55,636 nucleotides of DNA, taken from contig JAGRIH010000008.1 of the NCBI GenBank assembly GCA_020443345.1, positions 1-55,636 on the forward strand, in the 5' to 3' direction. The position numbers and the translations under genes were made by a program. How positions within the stretch are numbered: the stretch's first letter is position 1; each line of letters starts with the position of its first letter. The DNA is from Halioglobus sp. (lineage in GTDB: Bacteria; Pseudomonadota; Gammaproteobacteria; Pseudomonadales; Halieaceae). Under the pieces are notes generated by a model that was not told where the DNA came from, did no database searches, and was given only the letters and a program-made list of their open reading frames with translations. Below, in pieces: positions 46,591 through 55,636 of the stretch.

Positions 46591-46779
46591 CAGTGCGCCG
46601 GGATCGCGTGGAGTGCATTCCCCTGGCGCGGCTCGCAGGTGCAGCGTCCCTGGCGCCGGTGCCGCCAGCTCTGGATGGACAGGCGGCGGCGTCGCGACTA
46701 ATCTTGTCTACACCCGCAGCTTCATTCACTAACGGCATTGGGGCGGCAGGGGCCGCAACCTGACCACGGGAAACAGACC
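46591..46779. other. Gap upstream of cysK
   Basis: No convincing gene. A weak plus-strand promoter candidate is TGGACA at 46676-46681 with TAATCT at 46699-46704, spacing 17, facing cysK. No clear CysB or other operator was recognised. Confidence 0.3.
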
Positions 46780-47763
46780 ATGAGCAGACTATTTGACGAT
46801 AATGCGCTGGCCATCGGCGGCACACCGCTGGTGCGCATTAATCACATCAGCGACGGCAATATTTACGTCAAGCTGGAAAACCGCAACCCGGCCATGTCGG
46901 TCAAGTGCCGCATCGGCAGCAGCATGGTGCTGGCAGCCGAGCGCGAAGGCAGCCTGCAGCCGGGTATGACCATCGTCGAACCCACCAGCGGCAATACCGG
47001 GATCGCCCTGGCCTTCGTGGCGGCGGCGCGCGGCTACGGCTGCAAGCTGGTCATGCCCAACACCATGAGCCTGGAGCGACGCATGCTGATGAAGGCCCTC
47101 GGCGCCGACATCATCCTCACCGACGGCGCCGAGGGCATTCCCGGCGCTATTGCAAAAGCCGAGGAGATCATTGCGTCAGATCCGGCCAGACACTGGGGGC
47201 CGCACCAGTTTGAAAACCCCGCCAACCCGGAGATTCACGAGAAGACCACCGGACCGGAAATCTGGAACGACACCGACGGCGGCATCGACGTGCTGGTGTC
47301 CGGGGTCGGCACCGGCGGCACCCTGACCGGGGTCTCCCGACACATCAAGAACACCTGCGGCAAGGCCATCCACAGCGTGGCGGTGGAGCCCGATTCCTCC
47401 AACCTGATCACCGCCGCGATGACCGGTGCCGCACCCTCGCACGCGCCGCACAAAATCCAGGGCATCGGTGCCGGCATCCTGCCGGAGAATCTGGACCTGT
47501 CCATGGTGGACCAGGTGGAACAGGTATCCAGCGAGGACGCGATCGACTGGGCCCACAAGCTGATGCAGCGCGAGGGCATCCTGGCGGGGATTTCCAGCGG
47601 CGCCGCCATGGCAATCGCCCACCGCCTGTCGCAGCAGGACGCCTGGCGGGACAAGATGATCGTGGCCATCCTGCCGGACTCCGGCGAGCGCTACCTGTCC
47701 ACGGCACTGTTTGCCGGGCGTTTTTCCGACAATGAAACGGTGCAGACCACTGTCAGTCAGTAA
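46780..47763 (+). CDS. cysK: Cysteine synthase A
   Basis: A 327-residue fold-type II PLP enzyme making cysteine from O-acetylserine and sulfide. The PLP lysine is K42 in [11 protein letters not shown], the same cysteine-containing form as E. coli Cys[21 protein letters not shown] and [17 protein letters not shown] bind substrate and the PLP phosphate. [17 protein letters not shown] is shared with the E. coli CysK subfamily rather than CysM. It is followed by an unrelated helicase gene after 113 bases. Confidence 0.95.
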   Translation: MSRLFDDNALAIGGTPLVRINHISDGNIYVKLENRNPAMSVKCRIGSSMVLAAEREGSLQPGMTIVEPTSGNTGIALAFVAAARGYGCKLVMPNTMSLERRMLMKALGADIILTDGAEGIPGAIAKAEEIIASDPARHWGPHQFENPANPEIHEKTTGPEIWNDTDGGIDVLVSGVGTGGTLTGVSRHIKNTCGKAIHSVAVEPDSSNLITAAMTGAAPSHAPHKIQGIGAGILPENLDLSMVDQVEQVSSEDAIDWAHKLMQREGILAGISSGAAMAIAHRLSQQDAWRDKMIVAILPDSGERYLSTALFAGRFSDNETVQTTVSQ

Positions 47764-47876
47764 TCGCCCGCGGCGCTTGCACCGGCCCTGATCGCTCCAG
47801 GGGGCAGCGGCGTTTGAAGCTCGCGGGTTGAGATATCGCGCCACCGCCCATCGATGATTTGCCGGAGACCCGCACC

Positions 47877-49217
47877 GTGTTTGAAGACCTGCAACTGGAC
47901 CGGCGCCTGCAACTGGCGCTGGCGGAGATGGCCATCGAGCGGCCGACCGAGGTGCAGCAGCACGTCCTCCCCGCCGCCCTGCGCGGCGCCGATCTGCTGG
48001 TCAGCGCCGAGACCGGCAGCGGCAAAACCCTGGCCTACCTCATCCCCATCGCCCAGCGCCTGCTGGCTGCGCACACCCAGGAGCAGGCTCGGCAGGCGGG
48101 CACCCTGGCCCTCGTGCTGGTACCCACCCGGGAGCTGGCGCGACAGGTGCTCAAACACCTCCGCGCGCTGCTGGCCAAGTCGCCGCTGCAGGCAGCCGCT
48201 GTCACCGGGGGCGCGGATTTCAAGTACCAGAAATCCGCGCTGCGCAGAAATCCGGAGGTGCTCGTGGCCACGCCGGGCCGCCTGCTGGAACACTGCGAGC
48301 GCGGCAGCGCGGACCTGGGCGCACTGCAGATACTGGTGCTGGATGAAGCCGACCGCATGCTGGACATGGGCCTGCGCGAGGATGTACTGAAGATAGCGGA
48401 TTATTGCGCACCCCGGCGGCAGGTGCTGATGCTGTCCGCGACCCTCGGGCACCGTGCGGTGACGGCGGTGGCCGGCACCCTGCTGCGCGCACCACAGAGC
48501 ATTTGTGTGGGCGAGGTACGAGCGCCCCACAGCAGCATTTTTCACCAGCAGATACTGGCCGACGACCAGGCGCACAAGGATAAATTGCTACTGGCGCTGT
48601 TACAGCAGGGGCAGTACCAGCGCGCCCTGGTGTTTGGCAACACGCGCCGTACCGCTGTGCGCCTGGCGGGCCTGTTGCGCTACCACAAGCTGCGCTGCGC
48701 CGGCCTGCACGGCGAGATGCGTACCGAGGAGCGCACCCGGGTGATGCAGCAGTTTGGCGAGGGCAAGGTGGATATCGTCTGCGCCAGCGATGTGGCGGCC
48801 CGCGGTCTGGACGTCCGCGACATCGACCTGGTGGTCAATTACGACGTGCCGCACAGCGGCAGCGACTACCTGCATCGCAGTGGGCGCACGGGGCGCGCGG
48901 GGGCAACGGGGCTGGCGGTGTCACTGGTGAGCGCCGCCGAGTGGAACCTGGCTGTCGGCATCCAGCGCTATCTCAAGCTGGACTTTGAGCAACGCACCCT
49001 GCCCGGGCTGCGCGCCCGTTACAAGGGGCCGAAAAAACAAAAATCCTCCGGCAAGGCGGTCGGCGCCGGCAAAAAACGTAGCGCGAGCACAGCGGGCAAG
49101 CGGCGCACGCGCCACCGCCACCAGAAAAACCGCGGCAAACCGCACCGTGCCACAGGCGGCGAAAACACCGGCAACGACGGCTTTGCGCCGCTGCTGAAAA
49201 AGAAAATACCGGACTGA
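47877..49217 (+). CDS. DEAD-box ATP-dependent RNA helicase
   Basis: A 446-residue helicase of the SrmB/RhlE group, likely acting in ribosome assembly or RNA turnover. Motifs are in order: AETGSGKT (I), PTRELARQ (Ia), TPGRLLEH (Ib), LDEADRML (II), LSATLG (III), VFGNTRR (IV), SDVAARGLDVRDIDLVVNYD (V) and HRSGRTGRAG (VI). The C-terminal 80 residues are very basic (KKQKSSGKAVGAGKKRS), typical of RNA-binding tails. The GTG at 47877 is preferred because GGAG lies 9 bases upstream. A TTG at 47859 would add six residues. Confidence 0.92.
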   Translation: MFEDLQLDRRLQLALAEMAIERPTEVQQHVLPAALRGADLLVSAETGSGKTLAYLIPIAQRLLAAHTQEQARQAGTLALVLVPTRELARQVLKHLRALLAKSPLQAAAVTGGADFKYQKSALRRNPEVLVATPGRLLEHCERGSADLGALQILVLDEADRMLDMGLREDVLKIADYCAPRRQVLMLSATLGHRAVTAVAGTLLRAPQSICVGEVRAPHSSIFHQQILADDQAHKDKLLLALLQQGQYQRALVFGNTRRTAVRLAGLLRYHKLRCAGLHGEMRTEERTRVMQQFGEGKVDIVCASDVAARGLDVRDIDLVVNYDVPHSGSDYLHRSGRTGRAGATGLAVSLVSAAEWNLAVGIQRYLKLDFEQRTLPGLRARYKGPKKQKSSGKAVGAGKKRSASTAGKRRTRHRHQKNRGKPHRATGGENTGNDGFAPLLKKKIPD

Positions 49218-49305
49218 CACGGCGCGCAGGCACAGCCGACAGCCGGCGACGCCCGAGCCGGGTTTCGGGTAGAATTCCCGTCCCGCCCGCGACCGGAGCC
49301 GCACC

Positions 49306-51348
49306 ATGCCCAACCCCCTGCTGGAAACACACCTGCTGCCGCCTTTTTCACGCATCGAGGCGGCCCACGTCGAACCCGCGATCCGGCAGCTCATCGAACG
49401 CAACCAGCAGGCCGTCGAACAGCTTCTGGCCGCCACCGACCACTACAGTTGGGACAACCTGCTGCGGCCCATCGAGGCACTGGAGGACGAACTGCAGCAG
49501 GCCTGGTCGCCGGTGTCACACCTCAACGGCGTGCTCAACAGCGAAGACCTGCGCGCCGCCTACAACGCCTGCCTGCCATTGCTGTCGCGGCACAGCACCT
49601 GGATGGGACAGCACCAGCAGTTGTACGGCGCCTACCGGCAGATCGCCCAAAGCGCTCAGTTCGACACCCTGGATACCGCGCAGCGCAAAGCGGTGGAAAA
49701 CGCCCTGCGGGACTTTCGCCTGGCCGGCGTGGCATTGCCACAGGAGCAGAAGGAGCGCTACGCGACGCTGCGCGCGCGGCTCTCCGAGCTGGGCAGCAAG
49801 TTCAGCGAGAATGTACTGGATGCCACCAATGCCTGGTCGAAGCTGCTGACCCGCGAGCAGTTGCAGGGGCTGCCGCAAAGCGCGCTGGACAACGCCCGGC
49901 AGGCGGCGCAGCGGGCCGGCCGGGAGGGCTACCTGATCAACCTGGAGTACCCCTGTGTTGCGCCGCTGCTGAACTACTGTGACGACGCCGACCTGCGCCG
50001 CGAGGTGTATACCGCGAACGTCACCCGCGCTTCCGAAACCGGCCCCCACGGCGGGCAGTGGGACAACACCGACATCATTATGGAAACCCTCGATCTGCGC
50101 CAGCAGTTGGCGCAGTTGCTGGGCTTTGACGACTACACTGAACTGTCGCTGGCGACCAAGATGGCCGTCGGTCCCGAGCAGGTCATGGCCTTCCTGCAGC
50201 AACTGGCGCAGCAGTCCCGCGACCAGGCACGCGCCGAATGGCAGGGCCTGACGGCCTTTGCCCGGGACCAGTATGGAGTGCAGGCGCTGGCGGCCTGGGA
50301 TGTCGCCTACTACAGCGAAAAACTGCGCCAGCAACGCTACCAGCTATCCCAGGAGGACCTGCGCCCCTACCTGCCCGTCACCCGGGTACTGCCGGGTTTG
50401 TTCGAGGTGATACGGCGTCTGTACGGTCTGACGGTGCGCGAGGTGGCGGAGTTTGACCGCTACCACCCGGATGTACGCCTGTTCGAACTATTGCAGGATG
50501 ACAGCGTCATCGCCCGCTTTTACCTGGATCTCTACGCCCGCGCCGACAAGCGCGGCGGCGCGTGGATGGCCGACTGCCGGGTGCGCCGGCAGACCGACCG
50601 CGACCTGCAGCTTCCAGTGGCCTATCTGGTGTGCAATTTCACGCCACCGGTGGACGGTGTGCCGGCACTGCTGACCCACGACGAGCTCACCACCTTGTTC
50701 CACGAATTCGGCCACGGCCTGCACCATATGCTGACGCGCCAGTGCGTGGCGGCGGTATCGGGTATCAATGGTGTGGCCTGGGACGCGGTGGAACTGCCCA
50801 GCCAGTTTCTGGAGAACTGGTGCTGGGAGCCCGAGGCGCTGGCCTTTATCTCCGGTCACTACGCCACTGGGGAGCCGCTGCCCGGCGCACTGCTGGAGCG
50901 GCTGCTGGCCGCCCGCAACTTCCATTCGGCCATGGCGCTGGCGCGGCAGCTGGAATTCGCCCTGTTTGATTTTCGCCTGCACCGCGAGTGGCACACTGGC
51001 GCCTTCGCCTCGGTGCAGTCACTGCTGGATGCGGTGCGCGCCCAGGTCGCGGTGCTACAGCCGCCGCCCTGCAACCGCTTCCAGAACAGCTTCTCACACA
51101 TCTTCGCCGGCGGTTACGCCGCGGGTTACTACGCCTACAAGTGGGCCGAAGTGCTCTCCGCCGATGCCTTCTCCCGTTTCGAGCAGGAGGGTATCTTCAA
51201 TTCCGACACCGGCGCGCAATTTCGCCGGCACATCCTCGAGACGGGCGGCGCGCGCGACGCCATGGAGCTGTTCGTCGCCTTCCGGGGGCGCGAACCGGCT
51301 ATCGATGCCCTGCTGCGGCACAGCGGTATCGCGGGTAAAGGTGCCTAA
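49306..51348 (+). CDS. prlC: Oligopeptidase A
   Basis: A 680-residue cytoplasmic M3 metallopeptidase (PrlC/OpdA) that degrades signal peptides and other short peptides. The HEFGH zinc motif is at residues 466-470 and the third ligand lies in VAWDAVELPSQFLENW. SHIFAGGYAAGYYAYKWAEV near the C terminus is a substrate-binding motif. Length equals that of E. coli OpdA (680). It functionally complements SppA, also in this window. Its stop overlaps the converging Pmp3 gene by four bases. Confidence 0.97.
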   Translation: MPNPLLETHLLPPFSRIEAAHVEPAIRQLIERNQQAVEQLLAATDHYSWDNLLRPIEALEDELQQAWSPVSHLNGVLNSEDLRAAYNACLPLLSRHSTWMGQHQQLYGAYRQIAQSAQFDTLDTAQRKAVENALRDFRLAGVALPQEQKERYATLRARLSELGSKFSENVLDATNAWSKLLTREQLQGLPQSALDNARQAAQRAGREGYLINLEYPCVAPLLNYCDDADLRREVYTANVTRASETGPHGGQWDNTDIIMETLDLRQQLAQLLGFDDYTELSLATKMAVGPEQVMAFLQQLAQQSRDQARAEWQGLTAFARDQYGVQALAAWDVAYYSEKLRQQRYQLSQEDLRPYLPVTRVLPGLFEVIRRLYGLTVREVAEFDRYHPDVRLFELLQDDSVIARFYLDLYARADKRGGAWMADCRVRRQTDRDLQLPVAYLVCNFTPPVDGVPALLTHDELTTLFHEFGHGLHHMLTRQCVAAVSGINGVAWDAVELPSQFLENWCWEPEALAFISGHYATGEPLPGALLERLLAARNFHSAMALARQLEFALFDFRLHREWHTGAFASVQSLLDAVRAQVAVLQPPPCNRFQNSFSHIFAGGYAAGYYAYKWAEVLSADAFSRFEQEGIFNSDTGAQFRRHILETGGARDAMELFVAFRGREPAIDALLRHSGIAGKGA

Positions 51349-51503
51349 CGCCGCGCAATAATCCAGATGGCGTGCACGATGCCGGGGATGTAACCCAGCA
51401 AAGTAAGCAGGATGTTGATCCAGAACTGGGGCCCGATACCCACCTGCAGAAAGACGCCCAGCGGCGGCAGGAGAATGGCAAGTAATACTCGCAAAAGGTC
51501 CAT
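51345..51503 (-). CDS. Pmp3/YqaE family membrane peptide
   Basis: A 52-residue protein with two hydrophobic helices, of the Pmp3/YqaE proteolipid family. LLAILLPPLGVFLQVG and INILLTLLGYIPGIVHAIWI are the family hallmarks. Homologues affect membrane potential and stress tolerance, and many are stress-induced. The ATG at 51503 fits the family and has GAGGATAG upstream. It is only 42 bases downstream of the methyltransferase gene, but a shared role is not apparent. Confidence 0.9.
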   Translation of the reverse strand: MDLLRVLLAILLPPLGVFLQVGIGPQFWINILLTLLGYIPGIVHAIWIIARR

Positions 51504-51545
51504 ATCGTCTATCCTCGCTGACCAAACATGCCTGATATGAAGCAA

Positions 51546-52403
51546 TTATGATGCCAGCCGCGCCTGCACGAACCACACCGCGCCCGGCAGGCGCAGGGCA
51601 CCGTCGCTAAAATACGGCGCCAGCGCCTGGGTGGCGGCATCCAGCATGCGCGCCACGCTCGCCGCTTCCCGATCGGCCATCAGACGCGCGACGGGCCCCA
51701 TGCGCACGAGTTCCTCGACATTGCCGCGCAGGTCTGCGCGCTCGCCAAATACCATGGTGAAGGTGTGCGCCTCGATGGAGACATCGGCGAAGCCGGCGGC
51801 GCCGAGGATGGCGCGCACGCGCTGCGGGTCGGCGAAGGCGAAGGGGCCGGGCGCATGGGGATCGGGGGTATCCTGCGGCGCAGCGACGTACTGCAGGGCC
51901 GCCTGCAGCGGCAGCGCCGCCCAGGCGTTGTCGCGCAGCGACTGCCAGCAACAAAAACCCAGGCGGCCGCGGGGGCGCAACGCGCGCTTCAAGTTGCTGA
52001 ACGCGGCGACGGGATCGTCGAAGAACATCACGCCAAAGCGCGAAAACAACAGATCGAAGGACGCGGGCTCGAAAGCGTGCGCTGCCGCATCGGCCTGTAA
52101 AAAGTGCACGCTGGCATACTCCGGCAACAGATCGGTGGACTTGTCGCGCGCCACGGCCAGCATCGGCGCGGAGATATCGATACCCAGCACGCTGCCGGTG
52201 CCGCCCAGGCGCTCGGCCAGCAGCAGGGTCTGCCCGCCTCCGCCGCAGCCGATGTCCAGCGCGCACTCCCCCACCTGCGGTGCGAGATGATCCAGCAGTG
52301 CTGCGGTAATGGGCTGCAACATGCGCGCCATACGCGCATCTTCGGCCGCCCAGCGCTGGCCGGCTTCACCGTTCCAGTAGTCGATTTGTTCCGCGTTGTT
52401 CAT
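51546..52403 (-). CDS. Class I SAM-dependent methyltransferase
   Basis: A 285-residue methyltransferase of the UbiE/Methyltransf_11-25 type. Motif I is ALDIGCGGGGQTLLLAERLG, motif II includes VLGIDISAPML, and FDLLFSRFGVMFFDDP is post-motif II. The start NNAEQIDYWNGEAGQRW is shared with many small-molecule methyltransferases. Neighbours do not suggest a substrate. It lies 66 bases downstream of ppiC and may be read through from the nar operon. Confidence 0.85.
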   Translation of the reverse strand: MNNAEQIDYWNGEAGQRWAAEDARMARMLQPITAALLDHLAPQVGECALDIGCGGGGQTLLLAERLGGTGSVLGIDISAPMLAVARDKSTDLLPEYASVHFLQADAAAHAFEPASFDLLFSRFGVMFFDDPVAAFSNLKRALRPRGRLGFCCWQSLRDNAWAALPLQAALQYVAAPQDTPDPHAPGPFAFADPQRVRAILGAAGFADVSIEAHTFTMVFGERADLRGNVEELVRMGPVARLMADREAASVARMLDAATQALAPYFSDGALRLPGAVWFVQARLAS

Positions 52404-52469
52404 AGCCGGGTTCTCGTTCGCGACAGTAAGTGCACGGTGTGGGAGGGATAGGCAATAAGTGTGCGCCCG

Positions 52470-53300
52470 TCAACGCACCAGCGGGCTCGCGGCACCGGCC
52501 AGATCGAGACCCTCGATTTCGGCCCGGCCGACCAGCAGTTGCAGATACTGGCGGATGGCGCGGCTGCGCGTCTCCTCGGCCAGGTAGCGCGCGATATCGC
52601 CCTGCACCTGGCTGAACGGCAGCGGGACGCCGGTCTGGCGGTCCAGTACATCCACCACGTGCCAGCCGAAGCGGCTCTCCAACGGCTTCCCGGCGAGCCC
52701 CACCGGCAGGCGCAGCACTGTGCTCTCGAACTCGGGCACGGTCTGGCCGCGGCCGATCCAGCCGAGCGCCCCGCCCTGTGCACGCGAGGGGCACACCGAG
52801 TGCTCGCGCGCGAGTTCGGCAAAATCGCCGCTGCCGTTGCGCAAACTGCCGATCAACGCCTCGGCCCGTCGGCACACCTGCCCGCGCTCCTCGGGGTCGT
52901 CGGGGTGGGCCGGCAGCAGGATATGCCGCAGTTCGGCTCTGTCCTCACCGCGAAAACGCGCGCGGTTCTGCTCGAAATAACGTCGGCAGGCGACCTCGTC
53001 CGGCTGCGGCAGATCGAGTTCCCGCTCCAGCAACTCGTCGATGACGCTGTCGTCGGGTGCGCCGGTTGCGTCCAGCAAATCGCACTCGACGGCGCGCTGG
53101 CGCAACAACTCGCGCATCACCAGTGCCAGTGCGGCCTGATGCTGGCGCTCGGGAATCGTGCCGCCCTCGTAGTTGGCCGATTCGAGATTGATCTCGCCGG
53201 CACTGATCGCCACCCCGTTGACCGCCACCCAGCCGCCGGTGTCCTCGCCTGATTCGGGCTCGTGCTCGGTAAGCTCTATATACTGGAGTTCTTCGCTCAT
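52470..53300 (-). CDS. PpiC/NifM-type peptidyl-prolyl isomerase
   Basis: A 276-residue parvulin-type isomerase without a signal peptide. The N-terminal half is helical; the parvulin domain (about 145-235) starts ELRHILLPAHPDD, with GGALGWIGRGQTVPEFE and FGWHVVDVLDRQTG. It follows narI by 21 bases. A PpiC-type gene directly after narI is also found in pseudomonads, and NifM is a related maturation factor for nitrogenase reductase. I infer a role in folding or maturing the cytoplasmic nitrate reductase. Confidence 0.88.
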   Translation of the reverse strand: MSEELQYIELTEHEPESGEDTGGWVAVNGVAISAGEINLESANYEGGTIPERQHQAALALVMRELLRQRAVECDLLDATGAPDDSVIDELLERELDLPQPDEVACRRYFEQNRARFRGEDRAELRHILLPAHPDDPEERGQVCRRAEALIGSLRNGSGDFAELAREHSVCPSRAQGGALGWIGRGQTVPEFESTVLRLPVGLAGKPLESRFGWHVVDVLDRQTGVPLPFSQVQGDIARYLAEETRSRAIRQYLQLLVGRAEIEGLDLAGAASPLVR

Positions 53301-53321
53301 TTTCTACGCGGCTCTTGTTAC

Positions 53322-54008
53322 TCAGCCCTGGCGCTGGCGCACCACCTGGTAGTTGCGCCACATATAGGCGTAGGGCACGCTCCAGATATGCACCAGCCGT
53401 GTGAAGGGGAACAGTAAAAAGATCGTCAGCCCGAGAAACAGGTGCAGTTTAAACACCCAGGAGACATTGGCGATTTGCGCTGCGGCGTCGGGACGGAACG
53501 TGACGATGCGCTGCGCCCATTCGGACAGCAGCATCATTTCCGACCCATCGAGGTGCTGCGCCGAAAACGGAATGGTCAGCAGGCCGACCACGAGTTGCGC
53601 ATACAACAGCACCAGGATCGGGATATCCATCTGCGAACTCTGTGCCCGCACGCGCGGGTTGGTGAAGCGGCGGTGCAACAAAATGGCGCCGCCGACCAGC
53701 GCGAGAACACCGAACAGACCGCCGGAAATCATCGCCAGCAACTGTTTGCCGCCCACCGTCAGCCCCAGGTAGGGATACCACGAATGCGGCATCAGCAGGC
53801 CGATCAAGTGGCCGAAAAAGAGGAAGATGACGCCGATATGAAACAGGTTGTTGCCCAGGCGAAAGCGCCCGCTGGAATCCACGATCTGACTGGAATTGGT
53901 CTTCCAGGTGTACTGGCTCACATCAAAGCGCACCAGACTGCCCGCGAGAAACACGGTGCCCGCGACATAGGGGTAATAGCCGAACAGCAGATTGTTTAAA
54001 AATTCCAT
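53322..54008 (-). CDS. narI: Respiratory nitrate reductase gamma subunit
   Basis: A 228-residue cytochrome b subunit with five membrane helices, which oxidises quinol and passes electrons to NarH. The four haem-ligand histidines are present at H57, H67, H189 and H207, matching E. coli NarI (56, 66, 187, 205). The N terminus NNLLFGYYPYVAGTVF is typical. It follows narJ by 18 bases. Confidence 0.96.
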   Translation of the reverse strand: MEFLNNLLFGYYPYVAGTVFLAGSLVRFDVSQYTWKTNSSQIVDSSGRFRLGNNLFHIGVIFLFFGHLIGLLMPHSWYPYLGLTVGGKQLLAMISGGLFGVLALVGGAILLHRRFTNPRVRAQSSQMDIPILVLLYAQLVVGLLTIPFSAQHLDGSEMMLLSEWAQRIVTFRPDAAAQIANVSWVFKLHLFLGLTIFLLFPFTRLVHIWSVPYAYMWRNYQVVRQRQG

Positions 54009-54026
54009 GAGCGGATACCTCGGTAT

Positions 54027-54740
54027 CTAGTGGGCTGGGGGATCCTGCCAACGTACTGTTTCGGTCGGCGTCGGGGACCGCGCCGACTCTCGGTTTCGGG
54101 TCTTGTCCTGCGCCGCACCGCAACTGTCCTCGGGACCGCCAAAGCTCACCGGCGATTCCATCCACACTCGATCGAGCGCCTCGGGCGTATCATCGGGTGT
54201 CTCCGCGGCGACCTGCTCGTCAACCTTCGCCTCCGGCGCCAGACCCGCCAGCCGCACCAGCGGTTCCAATACCACCGCGTAGGGGCTGGGTCGCGCCGCC
54301 AGGCGCGCATGCAGCAACTGCAGCACCGGGCCGATCTCCTCCAGCCAGCCCAGGGCATCTGCCACTGGCATGCGCGACAGGAATTCCAGGAACAGGGGCA
54401 GGTAATCCGGCAGCTCGGCGGCGGCGATCTCGAGGCCGTGCTCGCGGTAGGCGCCGATGAGTTCCACCATGGCCTGCCCGCGATCGCGCGATTCGCCGTA
54501 CACGTGCTCGAACAGGTACAGCGAGCGCGATCGACCGCGATCGAAGGTCTCCACATACTCCGACTGCAGCTCCAGCAGCTCCTCATCGCGCAAGCGCGCG
54601 ACGAGGCTGCGCAGTGCCGCGCGGCGCGCGCCGCGAACCAAGCCGTCGGCATCCAGCGCCGCGAGCAGTTCAGCGGCGTGAGCCTGCAGCGCCTCGTCGG
54701 GGTAGTGCAGCAGGGCGGCGAGTACTTTCAGTGTGGCCAT
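54027..54740 (-). CDS. narJ: Nitrate reductase assembly chaperone
   Basis: A 237-residue NarJ/TorD-family chaperone needed to insert the molybdenum cofactor into NarG. The N terminus LKVLAALLHYPDEAL and the segment YVETFDRGRSRSLYLFEHVY followed by GESRDRGQAMV are diagnostic. The C terminus holds the ESPVSFGG motif with a nearby cysteine. After it is a 30-residue polar tail that may be dispensable. It lies 11 bases after narH. Confidence 0.95.
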   Translation of the reverse strand: MATLKVLAALLHYPDEALQAHAAELLAALDADGLVRGARRAALRSLVARLRDEELLELQSEYVETFDRGRSRSLYLFEHVYGESRDRGQAMVELIGAYREHGLEIAAAELPDYLPLFLEFLSRMPVADALGWLEEIGPVLQLLHARLAARPSPYAVVLEPLVRLAGLAPEAKVDEQVAAETPDDTPEALDRVWMESPVSFGGPEDSCGAAQDKTRNRESARSPTPTETVRWQDPPAH

Positions 54741-54751
54741 AACCGGCTATC

Positions 54752-55636
54752 TCACTCGTCGCCCAGGCGGCGCGCGGCCTCCTGCACCGGAAACTTGCGT
54801 TTGCGCGGGTTCTTGGAACCGAACAGGTTGGTCGGGCTCACGCCGGACGTATTGCAGCCATCGCCAAAGCTGAAACCGCAGCCGCTGCGCTCGCCCCAGG
54901 GATCCGCGCTCGACAGTTCCCGGTGATTGGTGGGGATCACGAAGCGGTCCTCGTAGTCGGCAATGGCCATGATTTGGTACATGTCCTCGACCTGCGCCTC
55001 ACTCAGGCCGACCTGTTGCAGTACCGCGGTATCGGTGATCCGGTCCACCGTCTGGCGGCGCTTGAAGATGCGCATGGCGAGCATGCGCTCCAGGGCGTGG
55101 GCCACCGGCTCCTCAGCGCCGGCGGTGAGCAGGTTGGCCAGGTATTGCAGCGGAATACGCAAACTGCGCACGTCCGGAATCGCACCGTCAAAACCGATGT
55201 GGCCGGCGTCGGCCGCGGAGCTGATCGACGACAGCGGCGGGATATACCAGACCATCGGCAGGGTGCGGTACTCCGGGTGCAGCGGGAAGGCGACCTGCCA
55301 GTCAACGGCCATCTTGTACACCGGCGAGTTTTGCGCCGCGGCCAGCCAGGACTCGGGCACGCCGTCGCGGCGCGCCTGTTCGATCACCTCGGGGTCGTGC
55401 GGATCGAGAAAGATATTGAGCTGCGCCCGATACAGATCGTGTTCGTCGGCGACGGCGGCGGCCTCCTTGATACGATCGGCATCGTACAGCAAAACACTGA
55501 GGTAGCGGATGCGGCCCACGCAGGTTTCCGAACACACCGTCGGCTGGCCCGCCTCGATGCGCGGGTAGCAGAAAATGCACTTCTCCGACTTCCCGGATTG
55601 CCAGTTGTAGTAGATTTTCTTGTAGGGACAGCCGGA
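54752..55636 (-). CDS. narH: Respiratory nitrate reductase beta subunit (partial)
   Basis: The C-terminal 294 residues of NarH; the 5' end lies beyond the window edge. The frame is open to the last base. CIFCYPRIEAGQPTVCSETC carries cysteine ligands for the iron-sulfur clusters, followed by VGRIRYLSVLLYDADRI. PLHPEYRTLPMVWYIPPLSS and SGCGFSFGDGC near the end are conserved. NarH passes electrons from NarI haem to NarG. The narG gene is expected just upstream, outside the window. Confidence 0.96.
   Translation of the reverse strand, partial: SGCPYKKIYYNWQSGKSEKCIFCYPRIEAGQPTVCSETCVGRIRYLSVLLYDADRIKEAAAVADEHDLYRAQLNIFLDPHDPEVIEQARRDGVPESWLAAAQNSPVYKMAVDWQVAFPLHPEYRTLPMVWYIPPLSSISSAADAGHIGFDGAIPDVRSLRIPLQYLANLLTAGAEEPVAHALERMLAMRIFKRRQTVDRITDTAVLQQVGLSEAQVEDMYQIMAIADYEDRFVIPTNHRELSSADPWGERSGCGFSFGDGCNTSGVSPTNLFGSKNPRKRKFPVQEAARRLGDE

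Noticed and set aside
46457-46712. An open minus-strand frame ending in a plausible-looking peptide (VTLWLPSVGRTESLG)
   Set aside because: It has no ATG or GTG at its 5' end and no ribosome binding site. The overlap with several inverted repeats favours an RNA. It remains possible as a gene remnant.
46499-46732. A 77-codon plus-strand frame before cysK
   Set aside because: It has no ribosome binding site and no family resemblance, and it crosses the structured region.

Overview
The window is one unbroken stretch of chromosome from a GC-rich gammaproteobacterium. The evidence is the block rpsB-tsf-pyrH-frr-uppS-cdsA-dxr-rseP-bamA-skp-lpxD-fabZ-lpxA-lpxB-rnhB-dnaE in its gammaproteobacterial order, together with dapA-bamC and glnD beside map. 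The long DapD type, DUF1244, DUF3806 and DUF2069 proteins, and the narHJI-ppiC order resemble pseudomonads and marine oligotrophic lineages such as Halieaceae/Cellvibrionales. That placement is inference; no rRNA or other phylogenetic marker analysis was possible. No tRNA, rRNA, insertion sequence, prophage or CRISPR array was seen.

Region 1 (about 0.1-18.7 kb, minus strand) carries translation elongation and recycling (rpsB, tsf, frr), UMP kinase, and envelope synthesis: undecaprenyl-PP, CDP-diacylglycerol, MEP isoprenoids, BamA and Skp for outer-membrane proteins, the sigma-E protease RseP, and the lipid A start (lpxD, fabZ, lpxA, lpxB). It ends with rnhB, dnaE and a DUF1244 gene. Many genes overlap by 1-11 bases and several start with GTG. 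A clear intrinsic terminator separates rpsB-tsf from pyrH.

Region 2 (18.7-27.1 kb, plus strand) starts from a long divergent control region. It holds map, glnD, and a lysine/diaminopimelate cluster (dapC, dapD, dapE) with nth and a YffB-like gene between them. Region 3 (27.2-33.6 kb) is mixed: rsmJ, an unusual class III cyclase-like protein, a small leucine-rich-repeat lipoprotein coupled to an LpxL-like acyltransferase, dapA-bamC, and a DUF3806 protein.

Region 4 (33.7-37.2 kb) is a four-gene Mla/Pqi-type lipid ABC transporter in which the STAS domain is fused to the permease. Region 5 (37.3-40.1 kb) is the least familiar operon: a Tat-exported flavoprotein, a c-type cytochrome and a CitE-like lyase, all translationally coupled. 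Region 6 (40.2-46.2 kb) holds mscS, the arsC-wrbA-DUF2069-sppA operon and divergent yihY-tlpA-like genes. The gap at 46.2-46.8 kb holds a strong minus-strand terminator with an unusually structured stretch upstream and no protein gene to serve, so it is a candidate non-coding RNA. Region 7 (46.8-52.4 kb) has cysK, a DEAD-box helicase, oligopeptidase A, a Pmp3 peptide and a methyltransferase. Region 8 (52.5 kb to the end) is the distal part of a respiratory nitrate reductase operon (narH, cut by the window edge, then narJ, narI and a PpiC-type isomerase), implying capacity for nitrate respiration.
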